From contig NC_079876.1 in assembly GCF_029227915.1 (NCBI RefSeq), positions 35,633,828 through 35,693,827 of the forward strand: a stretch of 60,000 nt of DNA. Direction: 5' to 3'. The notes beneath the pieces were generated by a model. It was not told the DNA's origin. It saw only the letters and a list, made by a program, of their open reading frames with translations, and did no database searches. Position 1 is the stretch's first letter. Each line of letters begins with the position of its first letter. This document shows positions 11,699 to 22,610 of this stretch, piece after piece. Origin of the DNA: Hydractinia symbiolongicarpus (lineage: Eukaryota; Cnidaria; Hydrozoa; Anthoathecata; Hydractiniidae). The translations under genes and the position numbers were made by a program.

Positions 11699-14600
11699 GT
11701 GTGACAATAGGAGACTTCACCCCAGAGGATTTTATATGTGTGAAACTGCGATTGTACGTCTGGAGAAGAAGCTACAATAAGTTGATCGCAAGTCAGAAAT
11801 GACAAGGAAGAGGAGATCTTAAAGAGATTGGTAACACCTGAGCAAGTGGATTGTTTCCAACAAAGTGATATGGCAAGAAACGCAACAACGTTGCTCAGTG
11901 AGCGTATATCAAGAAAACAACGAGCCTATGTGAGATTATTTGATGACAAGTATTGTTCTTGAAAATGCCCATACAAACGCGAATACAGTCGAAAGAAACC
12001 TGACGAAAGTGGCCAGAATGTCATCATTCGAGTAAAAGATCACAAGACAAAAATCATTTATGGGGCTGCGGTTATATGCTTGTTAAAACACGAAACACAT
12101 TTACTTGACATTTTTGTGATTTGCGTAAGCTCACAAATCAAATCTGATGTTGATAATATATTTATATTAGTAGGCAGATAAATTCTATATGGGTCAGAAG
12201 CGGTGTCTACAGCGGTAACGATGGTACTAAAGGCAACATCAGCACTACTGTGATAAGAAAATCAGTAACAACTCTGATTCATAACAATCAAAGAAATGAT
12301 ATTGAGCCTGTTGCTGGCCTACTTTCACATTCAGTTACGACTGGTATAAGTGGTATAGGTATAAGTCCTCAATAGACACAAGTGCAGGAAGGTACAGTAC
12401 TTCCATACTTTGAAAAAGAAATCGCATCTTGCAGTATTCTTTAATAACTCCCCAGAAGAAGATGGACCAAGCGAAGATATTTTCCACCAATTGAAGAAAA
12501 ACAGCTGTTCAACGAGTTCAAAGGATAGTTAACGATGACCCTAACTATGTACCGGGCATTGAACTTGACGAAAACCAAAGAGATGAGATCTCAATTTCAA
12601 GCATTATTGCACCAACAGAGTCTACCTTGATAGCACACCAAAAATGTTTCAACTCAAGCGAGGGCAAAGAAATAAAAAAAATGCTGTCAAGGTATTCGGC
12701 ACATATTAGGAAACTATAAGATGAATCAAATTCAGACGAGATTAAAAATACGAAAGAAGGATATACAAGTTCAAAAAAGGTAAGGTCTTTGTCTTTAATA
12801 GTAACTTTCATTGTGTTGTTTGTAACATGTTTATATTTTTTAATTCCAAAACATGTTTAGTTGTAAGAATGACATTATTGATTTAGATAATCGGTATGGA
12901 AGAACTTCGTGATGCGAAACATCCATACAAATGCGCATTCAAATCATCAAGCGTAACAACACTTTAGGATTTTTAGTGCATCTATTACAAACTGGTTATA
13001 AAAATATGTGTGTTTTACAATTAAAAGCAATTCTCTTGCATGTGGTATAATAAACAGGATGACGCTTTTACAAACTCATGCGTGTGGTTTAAATTTTTGC
13101 TTTTTTGCTAGTATTCAATATTAAATGCATAAAATTGTGTTTAAAAGTATAAAACATCTCCAATATTTCTTTTTACCACTTGTCTTCAATCCATTTACTT
13201 ATACAGACGGTATTTATATTACACTAATTTTAGGTGCACTCGAGAGGTTAAAGAGTGTAATAAAACAGCACTTTATACGTCTCTTTTTATAAGAATTTTT
13301 TGTTGATTGTGCGAAAAATTAAGAACACAATAAGAACATACTCAGCCTGAATTTCTTAATAGATTGTCGGATTACAAGAAACACAAATAAGAACAGTCGA
13401 AGCTAAATGAGAAAAAGGCATCACAGTGCTCTCAAAATTTAGACAGGTCAACAGCAGAAAAAGACATATGTTAATAACAACGGATTTGTAGGAGGATTTA
13501 GATGCATATTGTGACCAGAGTGCAGGATTTACAGTAAATGCTTGTTGTAATAAAGAATAGTGTGAAGAATTGTTACAATAGCTTTTTCCTCATTTGGCAC
13601 AAAATTGTGAATGTTAATGTCACTAAGCAATTAGATATCAATATAATGAAATACACTGGAACAAGGTGAATAGGAGTAACTACATCGGAATGCAAACAAA
13701 AATGCTCTTTAAGCAATGTGTAAAGAAAAAAGGAGGCGTACTGTAGCCCCTGCTAAAGAGTTTTCAGAACATGCAATTCAAACAGTTAATGCCAATGTTA
13801 AGCAAGTATGAAGAAAACATTGTGTCCAAAGCTTTTCAAAACCAATTTATTCAAAAAATAACCTAAACCCATTCGGGATTGACCGAGAAATTCTTCTTGG
13901 CTTCCTGGATTTGGAACAATAGGTGTTGGTTGACAGGTCTAACCTTGTGGCAGAGTCTAGCTTACCAAAAATACGGTCCTATCAGCAGGTCAAACAAATA
14001 TCTGAACAGGGACTCAAATTAGACCTCATAAGGTACAAACTCAAAATTGTGTAAGACTATTCCATTGTTCCCACGAATGTGATTTGGCAAAAAGTAAACC
14101 AAAAAATACGGACCATATTAAATCTTTTTAGATAACATTATTTGCATCTTATAGAATAGAAGAACGTTTGTCTTATTTCCAATATTTTCAGAGCCTTAAC
14201 TTATTTTTAGAATTTTTTTAATAGAATAGAACATTTTCGTCCAAATACAACACGAAACCTGGCTGTAAGATTAGGCATAAAGCCATACAGAAAAAAACCT
14301 AAGATGTTAACAAGAATAATGCTTCCACTACATGGCCAGAGAAGAGCGTCCGAACCCTGATGATGGAAGAAAATTCCAAAATATATATTGATAAAAAATA
14401 CTCATTGCTGGTGAATCACCTTTCTAATGCAGTGATATAACTTGTCTAATGAAAGCTGGCTATACTATAGTTAGAAGTTGCAAATTTCTCTTTCAGCAAG
14501 AATGTAAAAGAAATCATCTTCCAGAACGCAAAAAAGGATGAAAGTGTATTAAACTTTTCAAAATCCACTATTCCGAAAAAAAAATTTGCTCAGGAAATAT

Positions 14601-15120
14601 AATTCTGTGCAATCCTCAATATAACAAAAGTGTCCACAATTTTAGCGAAAAAATCCCTCTTTCTCTCTTCTCAACAAACACTTCCACTCCGTACATCCGA
14701 AAGAACTTTTCTATAAAAACAACCTTAAATGAAAAAGGTTTACAATACAGCAAGCTGCACCGAAGTACCTTGTCTACAGGGACGGTGGTTGTCAAAACTG
14801 AGATTAGGGTCCCAGAAGAAGGTGCTGAATACACTTTCTTGCTTCTTACAAGCATGAGTACTGTCCAACTTGGACCTAAAACTATTCTTTAAGAAAATCG
14901 TAAAGAGAAAAAGCAATCCTTCTATCACAAACAATACGACACAAGACAGAGCTAACAACATAAACGGACTGGTTACAGAACAAACACAAATAGAAAAATG
15001 TATATGCCAAAAATATATTAATATAGAAAAGAATTAAATAAGACCCTCCTGTGCGCCAGAACTTGTGACTCTGGCTGTAGCTTTCCACATGTGTTACAGG
15101 GCCCCAACACTCAGCCTTAC
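11699..15120. other. Decayed repeat debris without intact gene
   Basis: No open frame shows a domain. Two patches resemble parts of retrotransposon copy A: about 13485-13560 against 20140-20215 (USP-coding), and about 13660-13735 against 22125-22200 (GAATAGGAGTAACTACATCG is shared). The rest has many stops in all frames. It is most likely an old, heavily mutated retroelement graveyard continuing into copy D. Confidence 0.45.
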
Positions 15121-15302
15121 ATAGGAGGTTGTCACGACAGGACCAGCCTGTCGATATTTTGACTAAGGACAGAAGACCAAGTTAGTAAACTTGGGCACCT
15201 TACTGAACTGGGGTAAAGAGTGGGGTCGTTACACCCAAAGACAAGCTAAAAGCAAACCTTCTTGCTAAGCTTCTTATAAGTTACCAGAGAAGAGTGAACT
15301 CT
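15121..15302 (-). repeat. 3' region of USP-retrotransposon copy D with class-2 hairpin
   Basis: Read on the minus strand, this follows the USP frame. It contains TGTCTTTGGGTGTAACGACC then CCACTCTTTACCCCAGTTC, the class-2 form of the family's 3' hairpin (stem GGGT/ACCC, loop GTAACG). It continues into a segment (AAGGCTGAGTGTTGGGGC and onward) also found at 30630-30720 and in shortened form at 50190-50220. Confidence 0.7.
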
Positions 15303-16290
15303 TTACCCTCTGGGATTAACGGTAAACTGGCTTGTATGAACCAGCTGGGGTAATACAAAACCGCTCGGATTTACATTTTCCTCCCCATGCCCCTGGTAGT
15401 ACAGGTTTAAAGCAACAGCGAAGGCATTTATGAAGAGGAAAAAAAACAAACCAAAAAAAACTAGCAGCGGGGATAAAAGAAAACATGATGTAGTGCTGTT
15501 GAGCGCTCTTGGATCAAATTTGCTCATTGCCTTATCATTGCAGAGGTACCAAGAGTTTGTGGACCGATCTTTGATATGGGCCCAATAGTGGCCTGCATTC
15601 AATGTTCCAGAGTGATTTATCACAGCTACCAAAGCATACTTTTGGATAAAAGATGTGTCCGAGTCACTAGATATCGGGATATTGAGATAAGGATTAGAAG
15701 AGGAAAAACTTTCAACATATTTATTGTCCTTAACCAGATGTTCTCTATCTCTTGCAAACTTTTTCAGGTGCAAGGTTAAAATTTCGCTATTTCTCGTAAT
15801 CCTTGTTTCCTTAGTGCTCTCTTGGTGCAGGGAACATTGTGGGCAAAACCATTTATTTTCATTCTCCAGATTTTCAGAAGCTAAAAATATACTAACTGAC
15901 AATTGTACGCTGGAAGACGGTGACAGTGTTAGGATGTCCTGATTTTTAACAGTAACTCAAGAACAGAGACAGGTGTTACAGCTAACTGACACCGATACTT
16001 CTGTCGAGATGTTCTGAGACGCAATTACCGAGAACCCTTTCGATTCATCAAAGACAAGAAGTAACATCTCTGCCACATCATGCTGAGAATTGTATTGGAA
16101 AGTTGTATTTCCAGAAGAGTGTATCTTACGTTGTAGGGCCTTGAGAAAGTTTGAAGGATCAACGGGGGTCAAAGCACGGTTTAACATGGTCATGTTAAGA
16201 GCAATCGCCCTCATAATTGGTGACAAACGGGATGACTCCGAAGCACTCTGGGACCATAGGGATGGAATAGTACTTAGTGCTTGCAATATA
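15303..16290 (-). pseudogene. Ubiquitin-specific protease domain of retrotransposon copy D, broken
   Basis: Two frames encode parts of a C19 (USP) domain. The upstream frame (16286-15957) reads LQALSTIPSLWSQ and then DPSNFLKALQRK and QHDVAEMLL, the post-Cys-box region; the Cys box itself is missing because a Penelope-like element begins at 16293. The downstream frame (15902-15303) has FCPQCSLHQE (zinc-ribbon Cys pair), LTLHLKKFARD, AVINHSGTLNAGHYWAH (catalytic His) and WYLCNDKAMSKF (catalytic Asp). The frames are separated by a short stretch with stops near 15905-15955. The match to the USP part of copies A and B makes this part of the same retrotransposon family. It cannot be functional as it stands. 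Confidence 0.8.
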
Positions 16291-16292
16291 AC

Positions 16293-16758
16293 ATACCAAT
16301 ATTAGGACCAACAATGAGTATGTTTATTATTTTTTATTGACAATATATTTCGGATAAACATTATCCATCATCAGGTCTAAAAGCAAATAAATAATGTTAA
16401 AAACAGTTAAAAACAAGTATAAAATTATTCAACATATCATACATAAACTACACCTCACATTACAACAAATCAAATTTACAAGAAAATCTAAAAACAAAAC
16501 GAGTTTAAAAGAGAGTAAGGTAATTAAATTTTTATTACCAATGCTCTGCTTCTATATTCGTCTTTTGTACTTAAAACCGGTTTGATGTAATTGATCATTA
16601 ACGCCTCAAGAGTCATTAAATGATAAACGTTCCGTGTTGATGAACATAAAATTGATACATTTTCCATTGTTAAAAGATTATTGCAATCGTCGAAATGCTT
16701 TCCCACCGGACCAGTTCTTTTATGTTCCTTAAGTCGTTTGATTAAATGTCGGCTCGTC
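16293..16758 (-). repeat. Left inverted repeat of the Penelope-like element
   Basis: This is the reverse complement of 18338-18803, starting at ATACCAATATTAGGACC and ending at GGCTCGTC. It encodes, on the minus strand, the last ~70 codons of the GIY-YIG end with only scattered differences from the right copy. Confidence 0.9.
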
Positions 16759-16784
16759 GTTCTTACAGAGCTTGATGATCTGAT

Positions 16785-18572
16785 TAGATTTTGCAGAGGA
16801 CAAAAGGTGGAAGAAGATGTCATTACTGATATGAATATTAAAACACTAGCATATATCAAAAGATGCAGTAAACAAAAAAGATCCAGAAATTTGCAATTGA
16901 CGAATAGATACCTTAAAGAGAATAACCTCGTTGCGCTACCTTTCGATAAGGGCATCGGAATTTGCATCATGAAAGTAGAAACGTACAATAATAAAATGAG
17001 TGAAATCACCGATTTACCTCAATTTGAAAAACTCGTCGGGAGAAGGAAGAATGAGAAGCACCCAATGCTTAAAGAAGAAGAAAGAGTTTTATCCATGTTA
17101 AAGTTGTTGAAAGAAGATAATAAAATCTCGGACGCATTGTACGATAAGATGAAACCAGTAGGAAGCCAACCGCCACGTCTATATGGCCTAGCGAAGGTAC
17201 ATAAGAAAGATACACCAGTTCGACCAGTACTTCCCATGCCTGGCTCAGCCTACTATAAAATTGGTAATCAAGTTTCAAAATGGTTATCTGTTGTAAAGGA
17301 GTGCAATATCAATTCCTTAACAAAGGAAATTTCTGAGCTGTTATCTCAAATTCAACTTATACGAACGAAGAACTAGTTAGTTTTGATATAAAGTCTTTGT
17401 ATACAAACGTTCCGCTTGATGAAGCCATAAATGATTGCACCGAGCTTTTATTTTCTGGTAAATACGAACAGCCTCCTGTAGATAAAGAAACCTTTAAAAC
17501 CTTAGTCTCTTTGTGCAGTCGTGAAGTAGTTTTATTATCACACGATGGTTATTACAAGCAAATCGATGGCTTAGCTATGGGCAGCCCACCAGCTCCACTT
17601 CTCGCTAATAGTTGGCTAAGCAAGTTTGACTCTATCCTCAAAGACGATGCTGTACTGTATTCAAGGTATATGGATGATGTTTTGAGAAACATAGAACGTA
17701 ATAGAATTGACGAAAAACTTCTACAAATTAACGACCTGCATCCGTCACTCAAATTTACCATTGAAAAAGAAGGGAAGAATACGTCTATACCTTTTCTGGA
17801 TATGTTAATTATTCGTTCAAATAACAATTTATCATCGACATGGTACACGAAAGCTACCGATACAGGCCTGACGATGAACTTTCATTCACTGGCACCACGG
17901 AAATATAAACGGTCAGTCGTATCCGGCCTAGTTCATCGAATACATCGAGCGTGTAGCACATGGTCGAATTTTCACCAAAGTCTAGAAAAAGGTAAAACTG
18001 TTCTTGAGAAAAATCAATATCCGAAAGCTTTCTATGACCCGATAGTTAAAAGTACGATATCTAAGATTATGGAAAATAATGATAACGAGAATCCTGATGA
18101 AGAAAACGAGAAAGAAGAGTCTGAAGAGAAGATGATTTTCATTCAATATCTCGGGCGAGTTTCGGAGAAATTTGAAACTTCTATGAGAAAGTTGAATATT
18201 CCGTGTAAAATTATTTTCACATTGAAAAAGTTGAAAAGTTCTCTGCCTCCATTGAAACCTGTAATTGAAAAATGTTTCAAAAGTTGTTTGGTATACAAAA
18301 TAGAATGTCCACGATGCAACTCGTGCTATGTCGGACAGACGAGCCGACATTTAATCAAACGACTTAAGGAACATAAAAGAACTGGTCCGGTGGGAAAGCA
18401 TTTCGACGATTGCAATAATCTTTTAACAATGGAAAATGTATCAATTTTATGTTCATCAACACGGAACGTTTATCATTTAATGACTCTTGAGGCGTTAATG
18501 ATCAATTACATCAAACCGGTTTTAAATACAAAAGACGAATATAGAAGCAGAGCATTGGTAATAAAAATTTAA
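16785..18572 (+). pseudogene. Penelope-type reverse transcriptase with GIY-YIG endonuclease, one frameshift
   Basis: The N-terminal part (to about 17350) has the LPFDKGIGICIM and PRLYGLAKVHK motifs typical of Penelope RTs. The frame then shifts by one base near 17350-17358 and continues with VSFDIKSLYTNVPLDEAI (motif A Asp), GLAMGSPPAPLLANSWL (motif B), YSRYMDDVL (motif C, YMDD) and IPFLDMLI. The C-terminus has VYKIECPRCNSCYVGQT and LIKRLKEH, a GIY-YIG nuclease with a Cys pair. Members use RT and the nuclease for target-primed insertion. The single frameshift disables this copy; everything else looks intact. Its start lies at the edge of the left inverted repeat, so the true N-terminus is probably missing. 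Confidence 0.88.
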
Positions 18573-18803
18573 TTACCTTACTCTCTTTTAAACTCGTTTT
18601 GTTTTTAGATTTTCTTGTAAATTTGATTTGTTGTAATGTGAGGTGTAGTTTATGTATGATATGTTGAATAATTTTATACTTGTTTTTAACTGTTTTTAAC
18701 ATTATTTATTTGCTTTTAGACCTGATGATGGATAATGTTTATCCGAAATATATTGTCAATAAAAAATAATAAACATACTCATTGTTGGTCCTAATATTGG
18801 TAT
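18338..18803 (+). repeat. Right inverted repeat (3' end) of the Penelope-like element
   Basis: This carries the end of the GIY-YIG frame (stop at 18570-18572), the 3' UTR and the end CTAATATTGGTAT. It pairs with 16293-16758. Confidence 0.9.
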
Positions 18804-19629
18804 TAAATCATAAAGGTTTTGTTCCTCCTAAGTTGCTGCCAAAAAAGACAGTTCAACTTCCTTTCTGCAGGATACACAATATCAGTGAAAAAAAAAGAAA
18901 AAAATACACACACAAAGATTGCAAATACCAACCTTGACATCAAACAGTTTCGCCATAAAGCCAAGGGATGTCAGGATTCCAGGCGGGGCAACTCTAATCA
19001 GAGGTCCACTAAGTGGTCATTAGGAGGTCCTAGAATGCTAGGTCCTAGAAATTTCAAACCCCCTTGCAAAGCTTCTTATAACAATAACTGTGGGTACATC
19101 AGGATCGTTAACCCAGTAGACAAAGTGACCAAACTTGGCATCCAATATGGACTGGGGTTAAAAGTGGGGCCGTCACACCCAAAGACAAGACAGATTGTCA
19201 AACCCCCTTGCTTAGCTTCTTTTAATTACTCTGTACTCTTTTAATTACTCTGTAAGAGAGTGGGGAGTGAGCAAACTCCTGAATTACGGTAGGCTGCCGG
19301 TGAAAATAACAACCGGGGTAATAAAACCGCTAGGAAAAGAGATCCTCCCCCTTTTGCAAAGCAAAACTTGCGTTTTCACAGCTTGAGAAAGAACAACACA
19401 TACACTGTTGAGTTATTTATATCAGACGGCTTAACCTTAACTACTGCCCTGTCATCGCATTTCAACCACTCGTCTACATTCCGATCTTTAAAAAAATGCC
19501 CAATAATGACCTGCTGCTAGTGTGCCTGAATGATTTATAGTTGCCACTAGTTTGTATTTGTTGGTAAAGGATACATCATCTGCAGGATGTGAAGGTACCT
19601 CCAATATGTTGGCAGAGTGAGAGATACAA
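18804..19629 (-). repeat. 3' region of USP-retrotransposon copy A with class-2 hairpin
   Basis: On the minus strand this follows the USP frame. It contains AAGGGGGTTTGACAATCTG, TGTCTTTGGGTGTGACGGCC and CCACTTTTAACCCCAGTCC, the family hairpin with a GGGT/GCCC stem. A second AAGGGGGTTTGAAATTTC unit lies further on (about 19048-19068). No separate gene is present; the plus-strand frame 18819-19244 is a shadow. Confidence 0.65.
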
Positions 19630-20574
19630 TTAACAAATTGGTTGTTTTTTACTGATCTTCCCTCGACACAGGTAAATCTTTTTAGTTAGAGAATCAACAC
19701 CACACTGACTAAAAGCTGTCTCTCTTGTACTATCCTGGAGCGAAGAACACTGTGGACAAAGCCACATGTCATTGCCAGTCAGCTCTTCGGGTTGGAAAAA
19801 CAAGTGAAAGGAGTTTGCAACGCTACTTGAGGTAGCAAGTGGCACAATAGTCATCCTCTCCTCCCTACTAGATGAAAAGAGACACGAATTGCATGACATG
19901 GTCGTTGTTAAAATATTAGTAATGCTATTGTTTGCAATAACCGACGGTCCTGTTAATTCATCCGAGATGTGTAAAAGTATCTCTGGAACGTCCTGTTGAG
20001 TGTTAATATTAAATGGAGCGCCCCTAATGCTTGACATCTTACACTGCAAGGCTCTGAGAAAGTTGGACGGGTCTATAGCAGAGCGTGATTTATACAGCAG
20101 AGATAAGTTCAGTAAAACTGACTTGGAGAGAGGAGAAACATAAGAGGACTCAGATGCACATTGTGACGAAAGTGTAGGAGTTACAGTTAAAGATTGCAAA
20201 ATAGAATTGGCGTAGCACGTATAACCTTTATTTATAAGCCCTGCATGTAAAGTTATTGAAGCAGTCCTGTGGGTAGGCAAATCAGGGAAAGGCTTTTTAG
20301 ACGGGTTGCTCTTACAGTAAGTTCGTTTTTGTTTCTGTGGCAAGGTTTTTGTTTTTGGGATTTGAGAATCAGGCCTTGTTGGTGTGGAGGATATGGAGAT
20401 AAGTCCATCTTGATTCCATTCACAAAAAGAGGATTTCATACATACATCAGCAAGGTGACGCGCAGCTCGGAAAGTTTTGTTGTTGTTCAACCCTAATCTT
20501 TTTAAACACAGTGACACTGATCGGGAGCAATAACCTCGAGCACCTACTTCAATTGCGAAAAATCTACATTCCAT
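19630..20574 (-). pseudogene. Fused endonuclease tail and USP domain of retrotransposon copy A
   Basis: A single open frame starts in the restriction-like-endonuclease tail (FFAIEVGARGYCSRSVSLC) and runs on through a linker of about 80 residues rich in Pro, Lys and Thr into GLINKGYTCYANSILQSL, the catalytic Cys box of ubiquitin-specific proteases (usual GNTCY; here GYTCY). DPSNFLRALQCK, QQDVPEILLHISDEL, a Cys pair CNSCLF and WLCPQCSSLQDSTRE follow. The frame ends at 19630, before the His/Asp boxes, probably by frameshift. This shows directly that RLE and USP belong to one polyprotein. Together with 20544-24090 it is one element; a one-base shift near 20555 separates the frames. Confidence 0.85.
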
Positions 20575-22145
20575 CCGTTCTGTTTAATAATTTCAACTAA
20601 GGGTGAATACTTCGAAAGCTTTTTTGAATGCCAGATTTCCATATTCTCCTCACATGGACAGGTAAGCTCTATCAAAATTACACGTTTACTGTTGTTAGAG
20701 TACATGACAAGATCTGGTCTAAGCGATGTTATTGCGATATGACCAGGGAAAACGAATCCACTTTTTAAGTCAGAAAGAAGCAACCAATCGGAGGCAAGAT
20801 GTAAGAGACCTATGGGCTTAGACATTTCACTAGGGGGACGAGCACCTGGTTTAACAAATTTGATGTTGTTTAGTTGTTTTAGCGGGAAAGAGATAAAAGT
20901 AGTAAACTCAGTAAGAAGCTCTAAAAGTAGACGCAAAACAGAATCGTGGCGAAATGTAAACCGATCCTGTGTAAGAGCAGTTTTGCAGCCACCTAAGACG
21001 TGGGCTGTGGTGCACACTTGCTTACCGCATAAGAAACAGGAGGTTTCAGTGCACAAACGCCACCTCTTCAAATTACTTGGTGATAGGAGAACATCATAGG
21101 TAGAGCCTAAACAAAAAGCAAGCAAGTTTGGGGGCATGCCCAGCAAGGATTTCCAGGAGAAATCGTTTTTAATGTAATTCTCCCATCTGGTCCAGTACCC
21201 TTGCACTTGTAACTGCATAGCCTTACTTATATGGTCTTCTGTATTGATGTCTCTAGCAGTTTCTGTTACCAATCTTCTGTAAGGGTAACATCCCTTGACT
21301 GTGGGTACTTTAGGGTTGGGATGCATACCTAGGCTACTTTTACCATGTTGAGGTGAACATATTATGGATCTAATCTTCATTTCAGCTTCAGCCGTCCTAA
21401 CTGTGCCAAATACACTCCATTTACCCGCCTTTAATATTGGCAAGCCTGCTGAAACCAATGGGTCCTTTGAATCCCTTAGGAGCAAGTGTCCACTAATTTT
21501 AGATGATTTTAGTGCGGAAGTTAGGCTTTTTATCGGTAATGGACAGGGTGTACATGACGCGTATAAACACAAATTGGTGGTGGAATGATGCAGACGAAGC
21601 CACTTTCTTATAAAATATGATACCTTTTGCTCAAGAATCAGCAATGGCCATTGGATACGCGGGATTAGAAGGTGTTGTAAAATCCACAACTTTTGGGGAC
21701 CTTTGTAAACTGACTTATCTATTGTTGAGAGGCCTACAGATAATTTCTCCTGAAGCTCGCCAATAGCTTTCCTATCAGAAATAGAATCATCTATGAGGCG
21801 ACCTAAAAACCGTATTGGCATGGAGTGGATAGATGGTATATAGGAAGAGAAGTCTGTAGGGTTTGCAGGCTTTTGGACGGTGAAAGGTGTAGAATTCAGA
21901 GACTTGCCTTTTATAATAACAATACTTCGCGACTTCTGGGTTCGGAAGTCCATACCAGCCCATTTGAGTGCGGTAGCACATCTGTCTAATAGCTTTTGAG
22001 TACCCGAAACAGATGAAGACACAAGGTTAATGTCGTCCATGAAAGCTCTCATTAAGGAAAGTGCCACCTTGCTTGATGTGATAAATCCCGGAACGGAAGC
22101 CACTAAGGTATATTCAAGAATAATGAGAATAGGAGTAACTACATC
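20544..22145 (-). pseudogene. RT C-half, CCHC knuckle and restriction-like endonuclease of copy A
   Basis: The frame contains AFMDDINLVSSS (RT motif C, FMDD), IRFLGRLIDDSIS and IPRIQWPLLI (RT thumb region), then CFLCGKQVCTTAHVLGGC (C-x2-C-x7-H-x4-C knuckle) and the endonuclease with SLRPDLVMYSNNSKRVILIE followed by LTCPCEEN and KLSKYSPL, a PD-(D/E)XK pattern as in R2/NeSL-type elements. CCHC before RLE at the C-terminus of an RT is the hallmark of RLE-type non-LTR retrotransposons, which insert by target-primed reverse transcription. The upstream RT fingers/palm lie beyond a roughly 0.5-kb insertion (22150-22610). Confidence 0.85.
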
Positions 22146-22149
22146 GCAA

Positions 22150-22610
22150 TGCAGATAAAACTAGTCTTTTAAGACGGAAAGTTTAATTAAAAAAGGAGGT
22201 TTCTCTCCAAAGAATAAGAAGCTGCTGGAGAACTTCTGCATTCTCCCCTTTACAGGGATAATCGGAAAGTTAATGGATTTCGACTGTACTGAAACAAACA
22301 CCTATGAATGTGGAAACACGAGGATTGGTGAAATTCACTCATGCTTGGGATCTGGTGCGGGCCCTTGAGTAAGCATCCCCTGCCTCCTGCAAGACACCAG
22401 CCACATTCATTGACACCGTCCGCCAAAACCAATAACTTTTGTTAAACTTTGGAAAAAGAAAAGTCGCCAGCTGCAAATCATATCGTTGTTGCTTTTACCT
22501 ACTGACACAGAGCCCAGGGCTAAGAGAGGTAGACTTGGAACCCAGCCCTTAGAGAGGTTGTGACAAAGAATAAAAAGCAGCAAACCTGGAAACAGAAAAG
22601 CTTTCTGAAT
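22150..22610. other. Insertion or rearranged segment inside copy A between RT motifs B and C
   Basis: The RT frame is recognisable to GCTLSIVLFLAGI (motif B, ending about 22613) and resumes before AFMDD (about 22145). Copy B has only about 25 codons between these motifs, so roughly 450 bases are extra here. The extra sequence has no recognised domain. Its AATAGGAGTAACTACATCG end also appears at 13665-13685. Confidence 0.55.

Larger units (their letters stand above)
16293..18803 (+). mobile_element. Penelope-like element with long inverted terminal copies
   Basis: The unit is framed by 466-bp inverted repeats (16293-16758 and 18338-18803), each containing the last part of the ORF and the 3' UTR. 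The body encodes a Penelope-type reverse transcriptase with a C-terminal GIY-YIG endonuclease. A partial inverted 3' copy at the 5' end is a known Penelope arrangement. The element interrupts the USP pseudogene of copy D at about 16290. The sharp similarity of the two repeats suggests recent insertion. No target-site duplication could be assigned with confidence. Confidence 0.88.

Noticed and set aside
13415-13435. CACAGTG heptamer-like sequence as a possible RAG signal
   Set aside because: Single chance heptamers occur at several places (also near 27960 and 42850) without a nonamer at 12/23 spacing or relation to the RAG1-like gene ends.
11100-15100. A RAG2-like partner next to the RAG1-like gene
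   Set aside because: No kelch-type repeats or PHD text were visible on either strand near 5-15 kb.
17019-18350. Several minus-strand frames across the Penelope ORF
   Set aside because: Antisense shadows of the RT/GIY-YIG coding sequence.
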